Assembly: GCA_004359425.1 (NCBI GenBank)
Contig: PTEU01000001.1
Location: 376,929 to 440,928, forward strand
Direction of reading: 5' to 3'
Source: Ideonella sp. MAG2
GTDB lineage: Bacteria > Pseudomonadota > Gammaproteobacteria > Burkholderiales > Burkholderiaceae_C
DNA length: 64,000 nucleotides
The translations under genes and the position numbers were made by a program. Position 1 is the first letter of the stretch. Each line of letters opens with the position of its first letter. The notes under the pieces are model-generated. The model saw only the letters and a program-made list of their open reading frames with translations, was not told the origin of the DNA and made no database searches. Shown in pieces: positions 44,681 to 53,082 of the stretch.

Positions 44681-46117
44681 TCAGCGCGATGGCGCGTCCC
44701 GAATGGCCCATTGAACCAGCGCGTCAAAGGCTGGGCGGCCTGCTGCTGCATTAGGGTGGTTGAGGATGGCCACCACCACATAGCGCCGGCCGCTATTGGA
44801 CAGCACATAGCCGGCCACGGCGGCCACGTCTCGCAGCGAACCCGTCTTGAGGTGGGCTCGACCCTGAGGCGCTTTGGAGCGCCGCAGCGTGCCATCGACC
44901 CCGCTGATGGGCAGGGAGCTCATCAACTCGGCCATCACCGGGCTGCTCCAGGCTTGCTGCAAGAGGCGTGACAAGCCTTGGGCGGTCAGGCGAGTCTCCC
45001 GCGACAAGCCGGAGCCGTTGTCCACGACCCAGCCTTTCAGGCCGTCCTCGCCCAGGCGGCTGGCCAGAAACCGCCGCACTTGTTCGCGGGCGTCGTCTGG
45101 GGTGATGCCGCCGCTGGGTTTGTCCACTTGGCCCAAGCTCAAGAAGACCTGCTCCGCCATTACGTTATTGCTGAACTTATTGATGTCCCGTACCACCTGT
45201 TGCAGCGGCGGCGAGACCTGATCAAACAGCAGGCGTGCGCCCGGTGGCAACACACTGTCTTTCACCTGGCCGCTCAAACGCCCACCCAACTGCTGCCACA
45301 TGGCCTCCACCATGCGGGCATTGAAGCTGGCGGGGTCCGCATAGGCCATGGAGAAACTGCGCTCACCGCAGCTCTGCGGGTAGCGCCCGGCAAAGTTCAT
45401 GTGCTTGGGCTCGCCCCATTGCGGTTTGAGCTGGGCCGACCAATCATCACAGGCCACAGCAGCCAGGGGCACCGTCTCGTCGGTGCGCACACCCGCCAGC
45501 GCGGGGTCGGTTTGCACCAGGGCCACGCCTCGGCTTGGGTCCGGCGTGAAGGTATAGGTCACAGCCTTGAAGTTCATCATCAAGGCGTCGGGCCGCACGT
45601 TGTAAGGTTGGCTGGCGTCGTCATCAAACGCCTTGGGTGAGACCACCGGCAGGTTGAAAAAACTGCGGTCCAAGAGCACATCGCCGCGGATCTCGCGAAT
45701 GCCCATTTGCTGCACGCGGCGCAGCATCAGCCACACCCGCTCCAGCACCAAGCTGGGGTCGCCGCTGCCTTTGATGATGAGCTTGCCCTCCAGCACACCG
45801 TCTTTCACCGTGCCCTGCACCCACACCGGCGTGCGCCAACTCCAGGCCGGCCCCCACTGATCCAGCGCCGCATAGGTGGTCACCAGCTTGAACACCGAGG
45901 CCGGGTTCACCGGCTCGCGCTCACGCCATGCGAGTTTTTGGCTGCCACTGCCCACTTCGTGAACTACCGCGACCAGCGCTGTCTCAGGCAGCTTGGCGCG
46001 ACGCAGCGCCGCGTCAACCTCGGCGGGTAAATCTTGGGCTTTGAGGGGTGAGAACAGGCTCAGGCACAAAGCCGCGCAGGCGGCTGGCACTCGCAGGGGT
46101 TGCAAAGGTTTCAGCAT
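44681..46117 (-). CDS. dacB: D-alanyl-D-alanine carboxypeptidase/endopeptidase (PBP4 type)
   Basis: This enzyme trims peptidoglycan cross-links in the periplasm. From ATG 46117 the protein has 478 residues with a signal peptide 'AACAALCLSLFSPLKAQ'. The three penicillin-binding motifs are intact: SxxK in 'NPASVFKLV', SxN as 'FSNNVMAEQ', and KTG in 'HLKTGSLRDVAAVAGYV'. The large insert between the first two motifs is typical of PBP4. The track's extra 156 N-terminal residues are shadow of tsaB. Confidence 0.93.
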   Translation of the reverse strand: MLKPLQPLRVPAACAALCLSLFSPLKAQDLPAEVDAALRRAKLPETALVAVVHEVGSGSQKLAWREREPVNPASVFKLVTTYAALDQWGPAWSWRTPVWVQGTVKDGVLEGKLIIKGSGDPSLVLERVWLMLRRVQQMGIREIRGDVLLDRSFFNLPVVSPKAFDDDASQPYNVRPDALMMNFKAVTYTFTPDPSRGVALVQTDPALAGVRTDETVPLAAVACDDWSAQLKPQWGEPKHMNFAGRYPQSCGERSFSMAYADPASFNARMVEAMWQQLGGRLSGQVKDSVLPPGARLLFDQVSPPLQQVVRDINKFSNNVMAEQVFLSLGQVDKPSGGITPDDAREQVRRFLASRLGEDGLKGWVVDNGSGLSRETRLTAQGLSRLLQQAWSSPVMAELMSSLPISGVDGTLRRSKAPQGRAHLKTGSLRDVAAVAGYVLSNSGRRYVVVAILNHPNAAAGRPAFDALVQWAIRDAPSR

Positions 46118-46208
46118 GGCGGCAATGTTCGCACGGCTACACTCACAGCCTCGGTGACCTGCCGAGACAGGCTCCGCTTTTCCCTCCGATTTGCCCCACA
46201 TTGACCCC

Positions 46209-46946
46209 ATGAAGTTGCTGGCACTCGACACCGCCACCGAGCACATGGCGCTGGCCCTCAGTGCGGGCAAGGGCGTGGGCGAGAGCGGCCTGCACCGGCT
46301 GGCAGAGGGCGGCGCGCAGTCTTCCGCGCAGATCATCCCCATGCTGCTGGCGCTGCTGGCCGAGGCCGGGCTCACATTGGCGGAGGTGGATGCCATCGCC
46401 GTGGGCCAAGGGCCGGGGGCTTTCACGGGCCTGCGTACCGCCATCTCGGTGGCCCAGGGCCTCGCCTTCGGCGCGAACAAGCCGGTGTTGATGTTGGACT
46501 CTTTGATGCTGGTGGCCGAGGCTGCGCGCTTGGAGGCTCCCGTCGCTGCGGGCCACACCGTCTGGGTGGCCATGGACGCCCGCATGGACGAAATTTATGC
46601 CGCCGCCTACACCCACGACGGCCACGCCTGGACGACCGTCGCGGCCCCTGCGCTGATGGACGCGCCCAGCCTCAATGCAGCTTGGCAGGCCTTGCCACCG
46701 GCCTGCGTGGCGGGCTCGGCAGCCGCCGCGTTTGGCGAGCGGCTCCACACCCAGGGCGTGCCGCTGGTGGCCGGTGTGGCACAGCGCGCAGCGGCCCTGC
46801 TGCCCCTGGCGCGCCACGCTTGGCTGCATGCACCCAAGCTGCGGCCTGAAGACGCACAACCGCTTTATCTGCGCGACAAAGTCGCCCAAACCACGGCTGA
46901 GCGTGCTGCACTGCGCCTGGCCAAAGAGGCGGCGGCCTCCTCATGA
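46209..46946 (+). CDS. tsaB: tRNA t6A synthesis protein TsaB
   Basis: TsaB scaffolds TsaD and TsaE in t6A synthesis. I take ATG 46209 ('MKLLALDTATEHMALALS'), giving 245 residues; the track start adds six doubtful residues. Key parts are 'AQIIPMLLALLAEAGLTLAEVDAIAVGQGPGAFTGLRTAISVAQGLAF' (about 43-90), the ASKHA-type fold without catalytic residues. The four-base overlap with rimI (ATGA) matches the widespread tsaB-rimI linkage. Confidence 0.94.
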   Translation: MKLLALDTATEHMALALSAGKGVGESGLHRLAEGGAQSSAQIIPMLLALLAEAGLTLAEVDAIAVGQGPGAFTGLRTAISVAQGLAFGANKPVLMLDSLMLVAEAARLEAPVAAGHTVWVAMDARMDEIYAAAYTHDGHAWTTVAAPALMDAPSLNAAWQALPPACVAGSAAAAFGERLHTQGVPLVAGVAQRAAALLPLARHAWLHAPKLRPEDAQPLYLRDKVAQTTAERAALRLAKEAAASS

Positions 46947-47557
46947 GCGCGCGGCCCCACCCCCACCACGCCACGCTGACGCTGCGCCCTATGAGCGTGG
47001 CCGACCTGGACACGGTAATGGCCATTGAGCCCCGCGCCTACCCTTACCCCTGGAGCCGGGGCAATTTCACCGACTCCTTGGCGGCCGGCTACCTGGCCTG
47101 GATGCTGGAAGCCAGCACCGAAGCCCCACGCCGCGCCGAGCGTGACACCGAATGCCTGGGCTACTACGTGGCCATGCTGGGCTTTGAAGAAATGCACCTG
47201 CTCAACATCACCGTCAAGCCAGAGGCCCAAGGTCGTGGCCATGCGGTGAGCTTGCTCAACCACCTGGCCGAGCGCAGCCGCGAAGCCCAGGTTCACAGCC
47301 TGTGGTTGGAAGTCCGCCGCAGCAATGAGCGGGCGCGGGCCGTCTATCAGCGCTGGGGCTTTGCCGAGATGGGGGAGCGCCGGGGCTATTACCCGGCTGC
47401 CGGTGGGCAACGCGAAGATGCGGTGTTGATGAGTTGGCGCGTGATGGAGCCCCCAGGCCTGGGCGCAGCCCAGCCCGCCCCCCGAGGGGGTCAAGAAAAC
47501 TTGGGGCGGCCCGGCGTTTTCCTGAGCGATGAAAGCCTCGGCCATGCGCTGGACTGA
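46943..47557 (+). CDS. rimI: Ribosomal protein S18 alanine N-acetyltransferase RimI, with odd tail
   Basis: RimI acetylates the N-terminus of S18. The GNAT core is clear: 'LRPMSVADLDTVMAIEPRAYPYPWSRGNFTDSL', 'LNITVKPEAQGRGHAVSLLNHLAE' (acetyl-CoA loop, RGxA-like) and 'LEVRRSNERARAVYQRWGFAEMGERRGYYP'. It should end near 'DAVLMSWRVMEPP', residue about 170. The extra about 34 residues are read from a GC palindrome (47478-47516) and overlap the start of the udg gene. The tail is probably non-functional. Confidence 0.92.
   Translation: MSARPHPHHATLTLRPMSVADLDTVMAIEPRAYPYPWSRGNFTDSLAAGYLAWMLEASTEAPRRAERDTECLGYYVAMLGFEEMHLLNITVKPEAQGRGHAVSLLNHLAERSREAQVHSLWLEVRRSNERARAVYQRWGFAEMGERRGYYPAAGGQREDAVLMSWRVMEPPGLGAAQPAPRGGQENLGRPGVFLSDESLGHALD
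47478..47516 (+). repeat. GC palindrome in the rimI 3' end
   Basis: CCCCC-CGA-GGGGG (47478-47490) is followed by TTGGGGCGGCCCGGCG at 47501. It resembles a dispersed GC element of Comamonadaceae genomes, also seen at 13484 and 54201. It extends the rimI reading frame past its family end. Confidence 0.45.
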
Positions 47558-48473
47558 GCGCCAACAAAGCATCTTGTCGGCCATGGGCTTGAAGCCCTGG
47601 GGCCCTGCGCGCAAGGGCGCTGCCGACGCGGCTGCATCTGTGCCTGCGGCGGCCCTGGCCGCTGAGCCTGTCCCGCCTGCGGCCGCGTCGCGCCCAGCCG
47701 CTGTGCCTGTGGTTGCCGGGGTGCCTGTTGCACCGGCTGCGCCCGTGGCCACGCGGCCCATCACCGTCCTACGCGACAAGCCCGCGCCCATGGAGGCGGC
47801 AGCAGCCTTGGTGGGGGCGGCGGTACAGGGCTTGCGGCCCCAAGCAGACAGCGCACGCGCCGCCGAGATCGCCCAGATGGACTGGGCCGGGCTGCAAGAG
47901 GCCGTCAGCCAATGCCAAGCTTGTGGCCTGTGCCAAAGCCGCAAGCAGACGGTGTTTGGCGTGGGCCACGAGCATGCCCATTGGATGATTGTGGGCGAGG
48001 CCCCTGGCGAGCAAGAGGACCAGCAGGGCGAGCCTTTTGTGGGTGCGGCTGGGCAACTGCTGGACCGCATGCTGGCGGCGGTGGCACTGTCCCGAAGCGA
48101 GGGTGACGCCGCCCAGCGCGCCTTCATCGCCAACACGCTCAAGTGCCGCCCCCCGCGCAACCGCAACCCCAGCACCGAAGAAATGGCCCAATGCGCGCCG
48201 TTCTTGCAACGTCAAATTGAGCTGGTGAAACCCAAACTCATCTTGGCCATGGGCCGCTTTGCCATCCAGCAATTGCTGGGCACCGAGGAGCCCATTGGCA
48301 AGCTGCGGGGCCGTCTGCACGACTATCGCGGCACGCCCGTCGTCGTCACCTACCACCCGGCCTACCTCCTGCGCCAGCCGCTGGACAAAGCCAAGGCATG
48401 GGCCGATCTGTGCTTGGCGGCTGACACGGTCGAGAAGCTCTCCACTTGGAAGCCCATGGCCTCGGCCTCATGA
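47529..48473 (+). CDS. Uracil-DNA glycosylase, family 4 (Fe-S type)
   Basis: This enzyme removes uracil from DNA. The 314-residue protein has an N-terminal 'MRWTERQQSILSAMGLKPW', then an Ala/Pro/Val-rich linker (about 30-90), then the catalytic domain with 'CQACGLCQSR' (first Fe-S Cys pair), 'MIVGEAPGEQEDQQGEPFVGAAGQLLDRML' (motif A), 'NTLKCRPPRNRNP' (third Cys), 'QCAPFLQ' (fourth Cys) and 'TYHPAYLLR' (motif B). Family 4 is assigned on the GEAPGExED motif and cysteines. It overlaps the end of rimI. Confidence 0.92.
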   Translation: MKASAMRWTERQQSILSAMGLKPWGPARKGAADAAASVPAAALAAEPVPPAAASRPAAVPVVAGVPVAPAAPVATRPITVLRDKPAPMEAAAALVGAAVQGLRPQADSARAAEIAQMDWAGLQEAVSQCQACGLCQSRKQTVFGVGHEHAHWMIVGEAPGEQEDQQGEPFVGAAGQLLDRMLAAVALSRSEGDAAQRAFIANTLKCRPPRNRNPSTEEMAQCAPFLQRQIELVKPKLILAMGRFAIQQLLGTEEPIGKLRGRLHDYRGTPVVVTYHPAYLLRQPLDKAKAWADLCLAADTVEKLSTWKPMASAS

Positions 48474-48579
48474 AGTCATCAGCACCGAGAGGTGCAGGCT
48501 TGATGGGGTTGGATTGATAAGCCAGCACCACAATGCCCTCACCCTGCGTACTTCCTCACCCCCACGGAAGGCCTTACTC

Positions 48580-49242
48580 ATGACCCTGCGCGTTTCACCA
48601 TCCGCTCTTGCGGCACTGCTGCTTGGCTGTGCCAGTTTAGCCATCGCCTCCGCACCCTGGGCCCTGAACCAGCCTTGGCTGAACTTTGTGTTCAAGCCGC
48701 TGGCCACCCTGGTCATCATCGCCTATGCCTGGGGACGCGGCCTGGGCGAGCCGCTGCTGCGCCGCTGGGTGTTGGCGGGGCTGCTGCTGTCCTTGTGTGG
48801 TGACATCGCCTTGCTCTGGCCCGAGCAAGGTTTTCTGCCCGGCTTGGTGAGCTTTCTGCTGGCCCACCTGTGCTACCTCTGGGCCTTCACCCGGTGCCAG
48901 CGCCTAGCAGCCTGGTGGCCCGCCTTTGCCGCCTATGCGGCCATTGCCGCAGCCGTGCTGTCTCAACTCTGGCCCGGTGTGCCGGGGCCTTTGAAGGGGC
49001 CGGTCCTGACTTATGTGGTTTGCTTAGGCACCATGGCTGCGCAAGCCGCTGTGCTGTGGCACCAGGGCGAACCGCGTGGCCGCATCCTGGCCTTGGGCGG
49101 CGCGCTCTTCATGCTGAGCGACGCGCTCCTGGCCTCCAACAAATTCGCCGGGCCCCTGCCGCTGGCCAGTCTGTGGGTGCTCGGTAGCTATTGGGCGGCG
49201 CAGTGGTGTATTGCGAGTGGTTTGGAGCCCAGGGCCTCTTGA
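48580..49242 (+). CDS. YhhN/TMEM86 family membrane protein
   Basis: From ATG 48580 the 220-residue protein has about eight hydrophobic segments, with 'LCGDIALLWPEQGFLPGLVSFLLAHLCYLWAF' and 'GGALFMLSDALLASNKF', the acidic signatures of the YhhN family. Eukaryotic and some bacterial members hydrolyse lysoplasmalogen; whether this one does is unknown. The track start at 48259 lies inside udg. Confidence 0.86.
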   Translation: MTLRVSPSALAALLLGCASLAIASAPWALNQPWLNFVFKPLATLVIIAYAWGRGLGEPLLRRWVLAGLLLSLCGDIALLWPEQGFLPGLVSFLLAHLCYLWAFTRCQRLAAWWPAFAAYAAIAAAVLSQLWPGVPGPLKGPVLTYVVCLGTMAAQAAVLWHQGEPRGRILALGGALFMLSDALLASNKFAGPLPLASLWVLGSYWAAQWCIASGLEPRAS

Positions 49243-49266
49243 TCCATCGCATCGGTGAGCGATTCC

Positions 49267-49524
49267 TTAGACCGCTGCGATCGCTTGTTCAACCCAGATA
49301 GTGGCTTTAGGGTGATGCTCAGCGATGGTGTCGAGTGCATCTTGCAAAACATCCTTGGGCTCACCCAACAATGGGTAACTGAAGCGAGAGACATCGAGGC
49401 CGGATAGCGCGTGATAGTCGGCGTCGCTGATGGCATCCGAGCCGCACCAAATCGAGACGGACTGCATTTCAGCGAGTTTGATGGCCTGACGCAACCCTGC
49501 GGCTGAAACGGCAAGAAAAACCAA
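49267..49524 (-). CDS. Small unknown protein downstream of glmU
   Basis: The 85-residue frame starts with TTG at 49524 (no ATG is available), 13 bases after the glmU stop on the same strand. The sequence 'GLRQAIKLAEMQSVSIWCGSDAISDADYHALSGLDVSRFSYPLLGEP' looks like a folded alpha-beta protein and has normal codon use, but no family is recognised. It may be a real small gene co-transcribed with glmU. Confidence 0.5.
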   Translation of the reverse strand: MVFLAVSAAGLRQAIKLAEMQSVSIWCGSDAISDADYHALSGLDVSRFSYPLLGEPKDVLQDALDTIAEHHPKATIWVEQAIAAV

Positions 49525-49536
49525 TCGAGGCCGTCC

Positions 49537-50925
49537 TCACTTCTTCTGCTTCACCGGCCTCGTCCACCCCGCAATCGCCATTTGCTTGGCGCGGGTCACG
49601 GTGAGTTGGCCTTCGGGCGCGTCGCGGCTGATGGTGGAGCCACCGCCGATGGTGGCACCAGCACCGATGGTGACAGGGGCGATGAGCACGCAGTTGGAGC
49701 CCACGTGCACGTCGTTGCAAATCACGGTGCGGTGTTTGTTGGCGCCGTCGTAGTTGGCGGTGATGGAGCCCGCGCCGTAGTTGACGCGCTCGCCCACCGT
49801 GGCGTCGCCCAAATAGGCCAGGTGATTGGCTTTGGAGCCTTTGGCCATGGTGGAGTTTTTGACCTCCACGAAGTTGCCGATGTGAACCTCTTCGGCCAAC
49901 TGTGCGCCCGGGCGCAGGCGGGCATAGGGGCCGATCAGCGAGCCTGCGCCGACGCTGGCACCATCGCTGCCGCCATCAATGTGGGTGTAGGGGTGGATGA
50001 CCACGCCTGCGCCGATGCTGGCATTGCGGATCACGCAGTGCGCGCCCACGCGCACATCGTCGCCCAGGCTGACTTGGCCTTCAAAAATGCAGCCCACGTC
50101 AATCTCGACATCGCTGCCGCAAGCCAGCGTGCCACGCAAGTCAAAGCGGGCCGGGTCGGCCAGGCGCACGCCTTGCTCCAACAGAGTGTGGGCGCGGCGG
50201 GTTTGCAGGCGGCGCTCCAGGTCGGCCAGTTGCAGCGGGCTGTTGACACCCAGCACTTCGGTTTCATCAGCCGCGCTGGCGCTGGTGACGGCCACGCCCT
50301 CGGCCACGGCCATGGCCACGATGTCGGTCAGGTAAAACTCGCCCTGGGCGTTTTGGTTGTTCAGCGCCATCACCCAGCGCTTCAGCGCCGCCGTGGGCGC
50401 GGCCATCATGCCGGTGTAGACCTCGCGGATCTGGCGCTGGGCCTCGCTCGCGTCTTTGTGCTCGACGATGGCCTCAATGCCGCCACTGGCGCTGCGCACG
50501 ATGCGGCCATAGCCGGTGGCAACAGGCAAGGTGACGGTCAACAAGGCCAGCTTGTCGCCGCCGCAGGCCGCTGCCAGGGCTTGGGCGGTGGCAGCCTCGA
50601 TCAAAGGCACATCGCCGTTCAGGATCAGGGTTACCCCATCATCGCCCAGGTGCGGCACCACCTGCTGCACAGCATGGCCGGTGCCCAGTTGCGGTTCTTG
50701 GCGCACGCTGCTGAGGCCCGTCACGCCCAAACCCGCCACGCTGGCTTCCACCACCTCGGCACCATGGCCGGTGATGACGAGGGTGCGAGTGGGGTTCAGG
50801 GTGGCGGCGGTCTGCAGCACATGGTGCAGCAGCGGGGTGCCGGCCAAGCGGTGCAGCACCTTGGGCAGCTTGGAGCGCATGCGGGTGCCTTTGCCCGCAG
50901 CCATGATGACGATGTTGAGAGACAT
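49537..50925 (-). CDS. glmU: Bifunctional GlmU (acetyltransferase/uridyltransferase)
   Basis: GlmU makes UDP-GlcNAc for peptidoglycan and LPS. The 462-residue protein has the pyrophosphorylase domain 'LNIVIMAAGKGTRMRSKLPKVLHRLAGTPLL' (residues 3-33) with 'LILNGDVPLI', and the left-handed beta-helix acetyltransferase with hexapeptide repeats, 'NFVEVKNSTMAKGSKANHLAYLGDATVGERVNYGAGSITANYDGANKHRT'. It is complete. An inverted repeat lies before its start. Confidence 0.96.
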   Translation of the reverse strand: MSLNIVIMAAGKGTRMRSKLPKVLHRLAGTPLLHHVLQTAATLNPTRTLVITGHGAEVVEASVAGLGVTGLSSVRQEPQLGTGHAVQQVVPHLGDDGVTLILNGDVPLIEAATAQALAAACGGDKLALLTVTLPVATGYGRIVRSASGGIEAIVEHKDASEAQRQIREVYTGMMAAPTAALKRWVMALNNQNAQGEFYLTDIVAMAVAEGVAVTSASAADETEVLGVNSPLQLADLERRLQTRRAHTLLEQGVRLADPARFDLRGTLACGSDVEIDVGCIFEGQVSLGDDVRVGAHCVIRNASIGAGVVIHPYTHIDGGSDGASVGAGSLIGPYARLRPGAQLAEEVHIGNFVEVKNSTMAKGSKANHLAYLGDATVGERVNYGAGSITANYDGANKHRTVICNDVHVGSNCVLIAPVTIGAGATIGGGSTISRDAPEGQLTVTRAKQMAIAGWTRPVKQKK

Positions 50926-50958
50926 AACGGGCTATATCAGGGATCAATAGGGAATGGG

Positions 50959-51008
50959 CCGTTCGCCCTGAGCCTGTTGAAGGGCTTCGACGGGCTCAGC
51001 CCGAACGG
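50959..51008. repeat. Imperfect 50-base palindrome upstream of glmU
   Basis: Arms CCGTTCG...CGAACGG of 25 bases each match at about 20 positions, with GCCCTGAGCCTGTTGAAGG in one arm. This is a well-known dispersed palindromic element of many proteobacterial genomes. It lies between glmU and the DUF4136 gene and may act as a transcription end or stability hairpin. Confidence 0.75.
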
Positions 51009-51042
51009 TGGCAAGGCTTCTCGGAGCTGTCATGGTGAAGAG

Positions 51043-51669
51043 TCAGGGCAAGGTCACGGCCACGTTGTGCGGCTCGTTCTGGACCTTGGGAAACTCGGCC
51101 AGCGAGGCCAAAAACATGCCTTGCAGCACGCTGGTGCCCCCTGTGGTGCCGCCATTGCTGCGAGCGCGGGTTTCGTACAGGGCTTCGCCGCTCTTGCGGT
51201 CGCGGATCAGCAGCGCCACTTCGCGCTCATATTCCACCTGCCCCCAGGGCACCCCAAGCCCCCAGCCAAAGCGCGGGAAAGGGCCGCCCATGCGGGTGCC
51301 GATGGTGAGCCGGCCCCAGAGTGGATCGTCCCAGGGCGAGCGCACTTGGCGCGAAACTTTGGCGCCAATCTGCACCATCACGTCGGGCTCGCTGCCTTCA
51401 GCGGCCAGCACAAACCCGGCGCGCTCCAGGGCTTGGGCGGCAGCATCTTCCAAAGACTGTTGGGTCTCGGGCTGTGTGGCCTGGGAAGGCAGGCGCTCAA
51501 AGCGGTAGCTGCCGGGTTTGCGCTCTGCCGCCCAGGTGCCGTAGCTGGCCACTTCTGCACGGAAGGTATTGACCAGCGCACAGCCACCAAGGCTTGCCGC
51601 CAACAACAGCGCTGCCAAGGCGGGGCCACCTTGCAAAGTGCGGCGACGAGCGGGCATGAATTCGGTCAT
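51043..51669 (-). CDS. DUF4136 family lipoprotein
   Basis: The 208-residue protein has a lipoprotein signal 'ALAALLLAASLGGC' (Cys near 30). The body begins 'TFRAEVASYGTWAAERKPGSYRFERLP' and contains 'EPDVMVQIGAKVSRQ', typical of DUF4136. It ends 'AEFPKVQNEPHNVAVTLP'. The function is unknown; it is probably outer-membrane associated. It follows ttcA on the same strand. Confidence 0.82.
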   Translation of the reverse strand: MTEFMPARRRTLQGGPALAALLLAASLGGCALVNTFRAEVASYGTWAAERKPGSYRFERLPSQATQPETQQSLEDAAAQALERAGFVLAAEGSEPDVMVQIGAKVSRQVRSPWDDPLWGRLTIGTRMGGPFPRFGWGLGVPWGQVEYEREVALLIRDRKSGEALYETRARSNGGTTGGTSVLQGMFLASLAEFPKVQNEPHNVAVTLP

Positions 51670-51694
51670 GAAAGTCTCCTGGAGAGGGGCGGAT

Positions 51695-52672
51695 TCAGGG
51701 CTTGGAATCGTCCCACATCAGCCGCACAGCTTGAACTTCTTTACCTGCGCTGGCGGTGGGGGTGGCGCAGCTCTCCTCGTCCTCGTCAAAGGCTTTGTCG
51801 CCCTGTGGGTCGGGGATGCCGGTGGCCTTGATGCTCTCGAATGGGTGCAGCTTGCGGTCCATCATGTGTGAGAGCGTGATGTTGCCCATGGCGCTGAACA
51901 TATTGTCGATGCGCCCCGGGTACTCCTTATCCCATTCGCGGATCATCTTCTTGGTCAGCACGCGCTGCAGGTTCTCTTGGCTGCCGCACAGGCTGCAGGG
52001 GATGATGGGGAACTGACGGTGCTCAGACCAGCGCACCAGATCGTCCTCGGCCACATAAGCCAGCGGGCGGATCACCACGAACTCGCCGTTATCGCTCACC
52101 AGCTTGGGCGGCATGCCCTTCATGCGGCTGCCAAAGAACATATTCATCAGCAGCGTCACCACCATGTCGTCGCGGTGGTGGCCCAGCGCGATCTTGTTGC
52201 AGCCCAGCTCCCGCGCCACACGGTAGAGGATGCCCCGGCGCAGCCGCGAGCACAGGCTGCACATGGTTTTGCCTTCCGGGATGATGTTCTTGACGATGCT
52301 GTAGGTGTCTTGCGTCTCAATGTGAAACGGCACCCCCACTTGTTTCAGGTAATTGGGCAGCACCTCAGCCGGAAAGCCCGGCTGCTTTTGGTCGAGGTTG
52401 ACGGCGATCAGCTCGAACTTGATGGGCGCCCGCTTCTGCAGGTTCATCAAGATGTCCAGCATGCTGTAGCTGTCTTTGCCGCCCGAGAGGCAGACCATGA
52501 CCTTGTCGCCGTCTTCAATCATGTTGAAGTCGGTGATGGCTTGGCCCACCTGCCGGTGCAGGCGCTTGCTGAGCTTGTTGGTCTCGAAGGCGGCCTTCTT
52601 GGCTTGCTTGGCGGCCAGCTCTTCGGCGCTCAAGGGGGCCCTCGTTTCAGGGGTTTGGAGAACGTCGCTCAT
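51695..52672 (-). CDS. ttcA: tRNA 2-thiocytidine synthetase TtcA
   Basis: TtcA adds sulfur to cytidine 32 of tRNA. The 325-residue protein has the PP-loop '[18 protein letters not shown]' (about 60-77) and CxxC pairs '[14 protein letters not shown]' and '[13 protein letters not shown]' that bind the Fe-S cluster. The region '[20 protein letters not shown]' is typical. It is complete. Its neighbours are folB upstream and the DUF4136 gene downstream. Confidence 0.95.
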   Translation of the reverse strand: MSDVLQTPETRAPLSAEELAAKQAKKAAFETNKLSKRLHRQVGQAITDFNMIEDGDKVMVCLSGGKDSYSMLDILMNLQKRAPIKFELIAVNLDQKQPGFPAEVLPNYLKQVGVPFHIETQDTYSIVKNIIPEGKTMCSLCSRLRRGILYRVARELGCNKIALGHHRDDMVVTLLMNMFFGSRMKGMPPKLVSDNGEFVVIRPLAYVAEDDLVRWSEHRQFPIIPCSLCGSQENLQRVLTKKMIREWDKEYPGRIDNMFSAMGNITLSHMMDRKLHPFESIKATGIPDPQGDKAFDEDEESCATPTASAGKEVQAVRLMWDDSKP

Positions 52673-52682
52673 GGGGGGATCA

Positions 52683-53075
52683 TCAGTCTTTCATGCCGAA
52701 GACTTCCACGCCGACGGCATCGCAGTCGGGGTAGACATCGGGCTTCTCGGTGGACACGCTGGCGGCCCGCACGTTCGGGTGGGCCAGCATCAGGGCCAGC
52801 ACCTCGTCGCACAGGGTTTCTTGCAGGTGGATGTGGCCCTTAGAGACGCGCTCGGCAATGGTGCGGCGGATGAAGTCGTAATCCAGCACTTCTTCCAACT
52901 CATCGACCTTGGGCGTGGAGGTGGCCAGCGGCACGAAGAGGTTCACATTGATCAACACACGCTGCTCGCCCTTCTTCTCGAAGTCGTGCACGCCGATGTT
53001 GATCCACACCTCGTAGTCGCGCAAAAACAGGCGGCGGCAATCGCGCAGGCCAGGGTGAAGCAAAGAGGTCTGCAT
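52683..53075 (-). CDS. folB: Dihydroneopterin aldolase FolB-like
   Basis: FolB cleaves dihydroneopterin in folate synthesis. The 130-residue product has '[37 protein letters not shown]' (family start motif 'IGVHDFEK') and '[34 protein letters not shown]', with the catalytic Glu/Lys region retained. It lies just downstream of the SDR gene on the same strand, and this pairing fits a pterin role for both. Confidence 0.9.
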   Translation of the reverse strand: MQTSLLHPGLRDCRRLFLRDYEVWINIGVHDFEKKGEQRVLINVNLFVPLATSTPKVDELEEVLDYDFIRRTIAERVSKGHIHLQETLCDEVLALMLAHPNVRAASVSTEKPDVYPDCDAVGVEVFGMKD

Positions 53076-53082
53076 GGTCAGA

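Noticed and set aside
44681-46585. A 634-residue dacB product
   Set aside because: The first 156 residues lie opposite tsaB; the signal peptide begins at 46117.
49582-51831. A 749-residue plus-strand ORF opposite glmU
   Set aside because: His/Gly/Ala-rich shadow sequence of glmU and the DUF4136 gene; no start signal and no domain.
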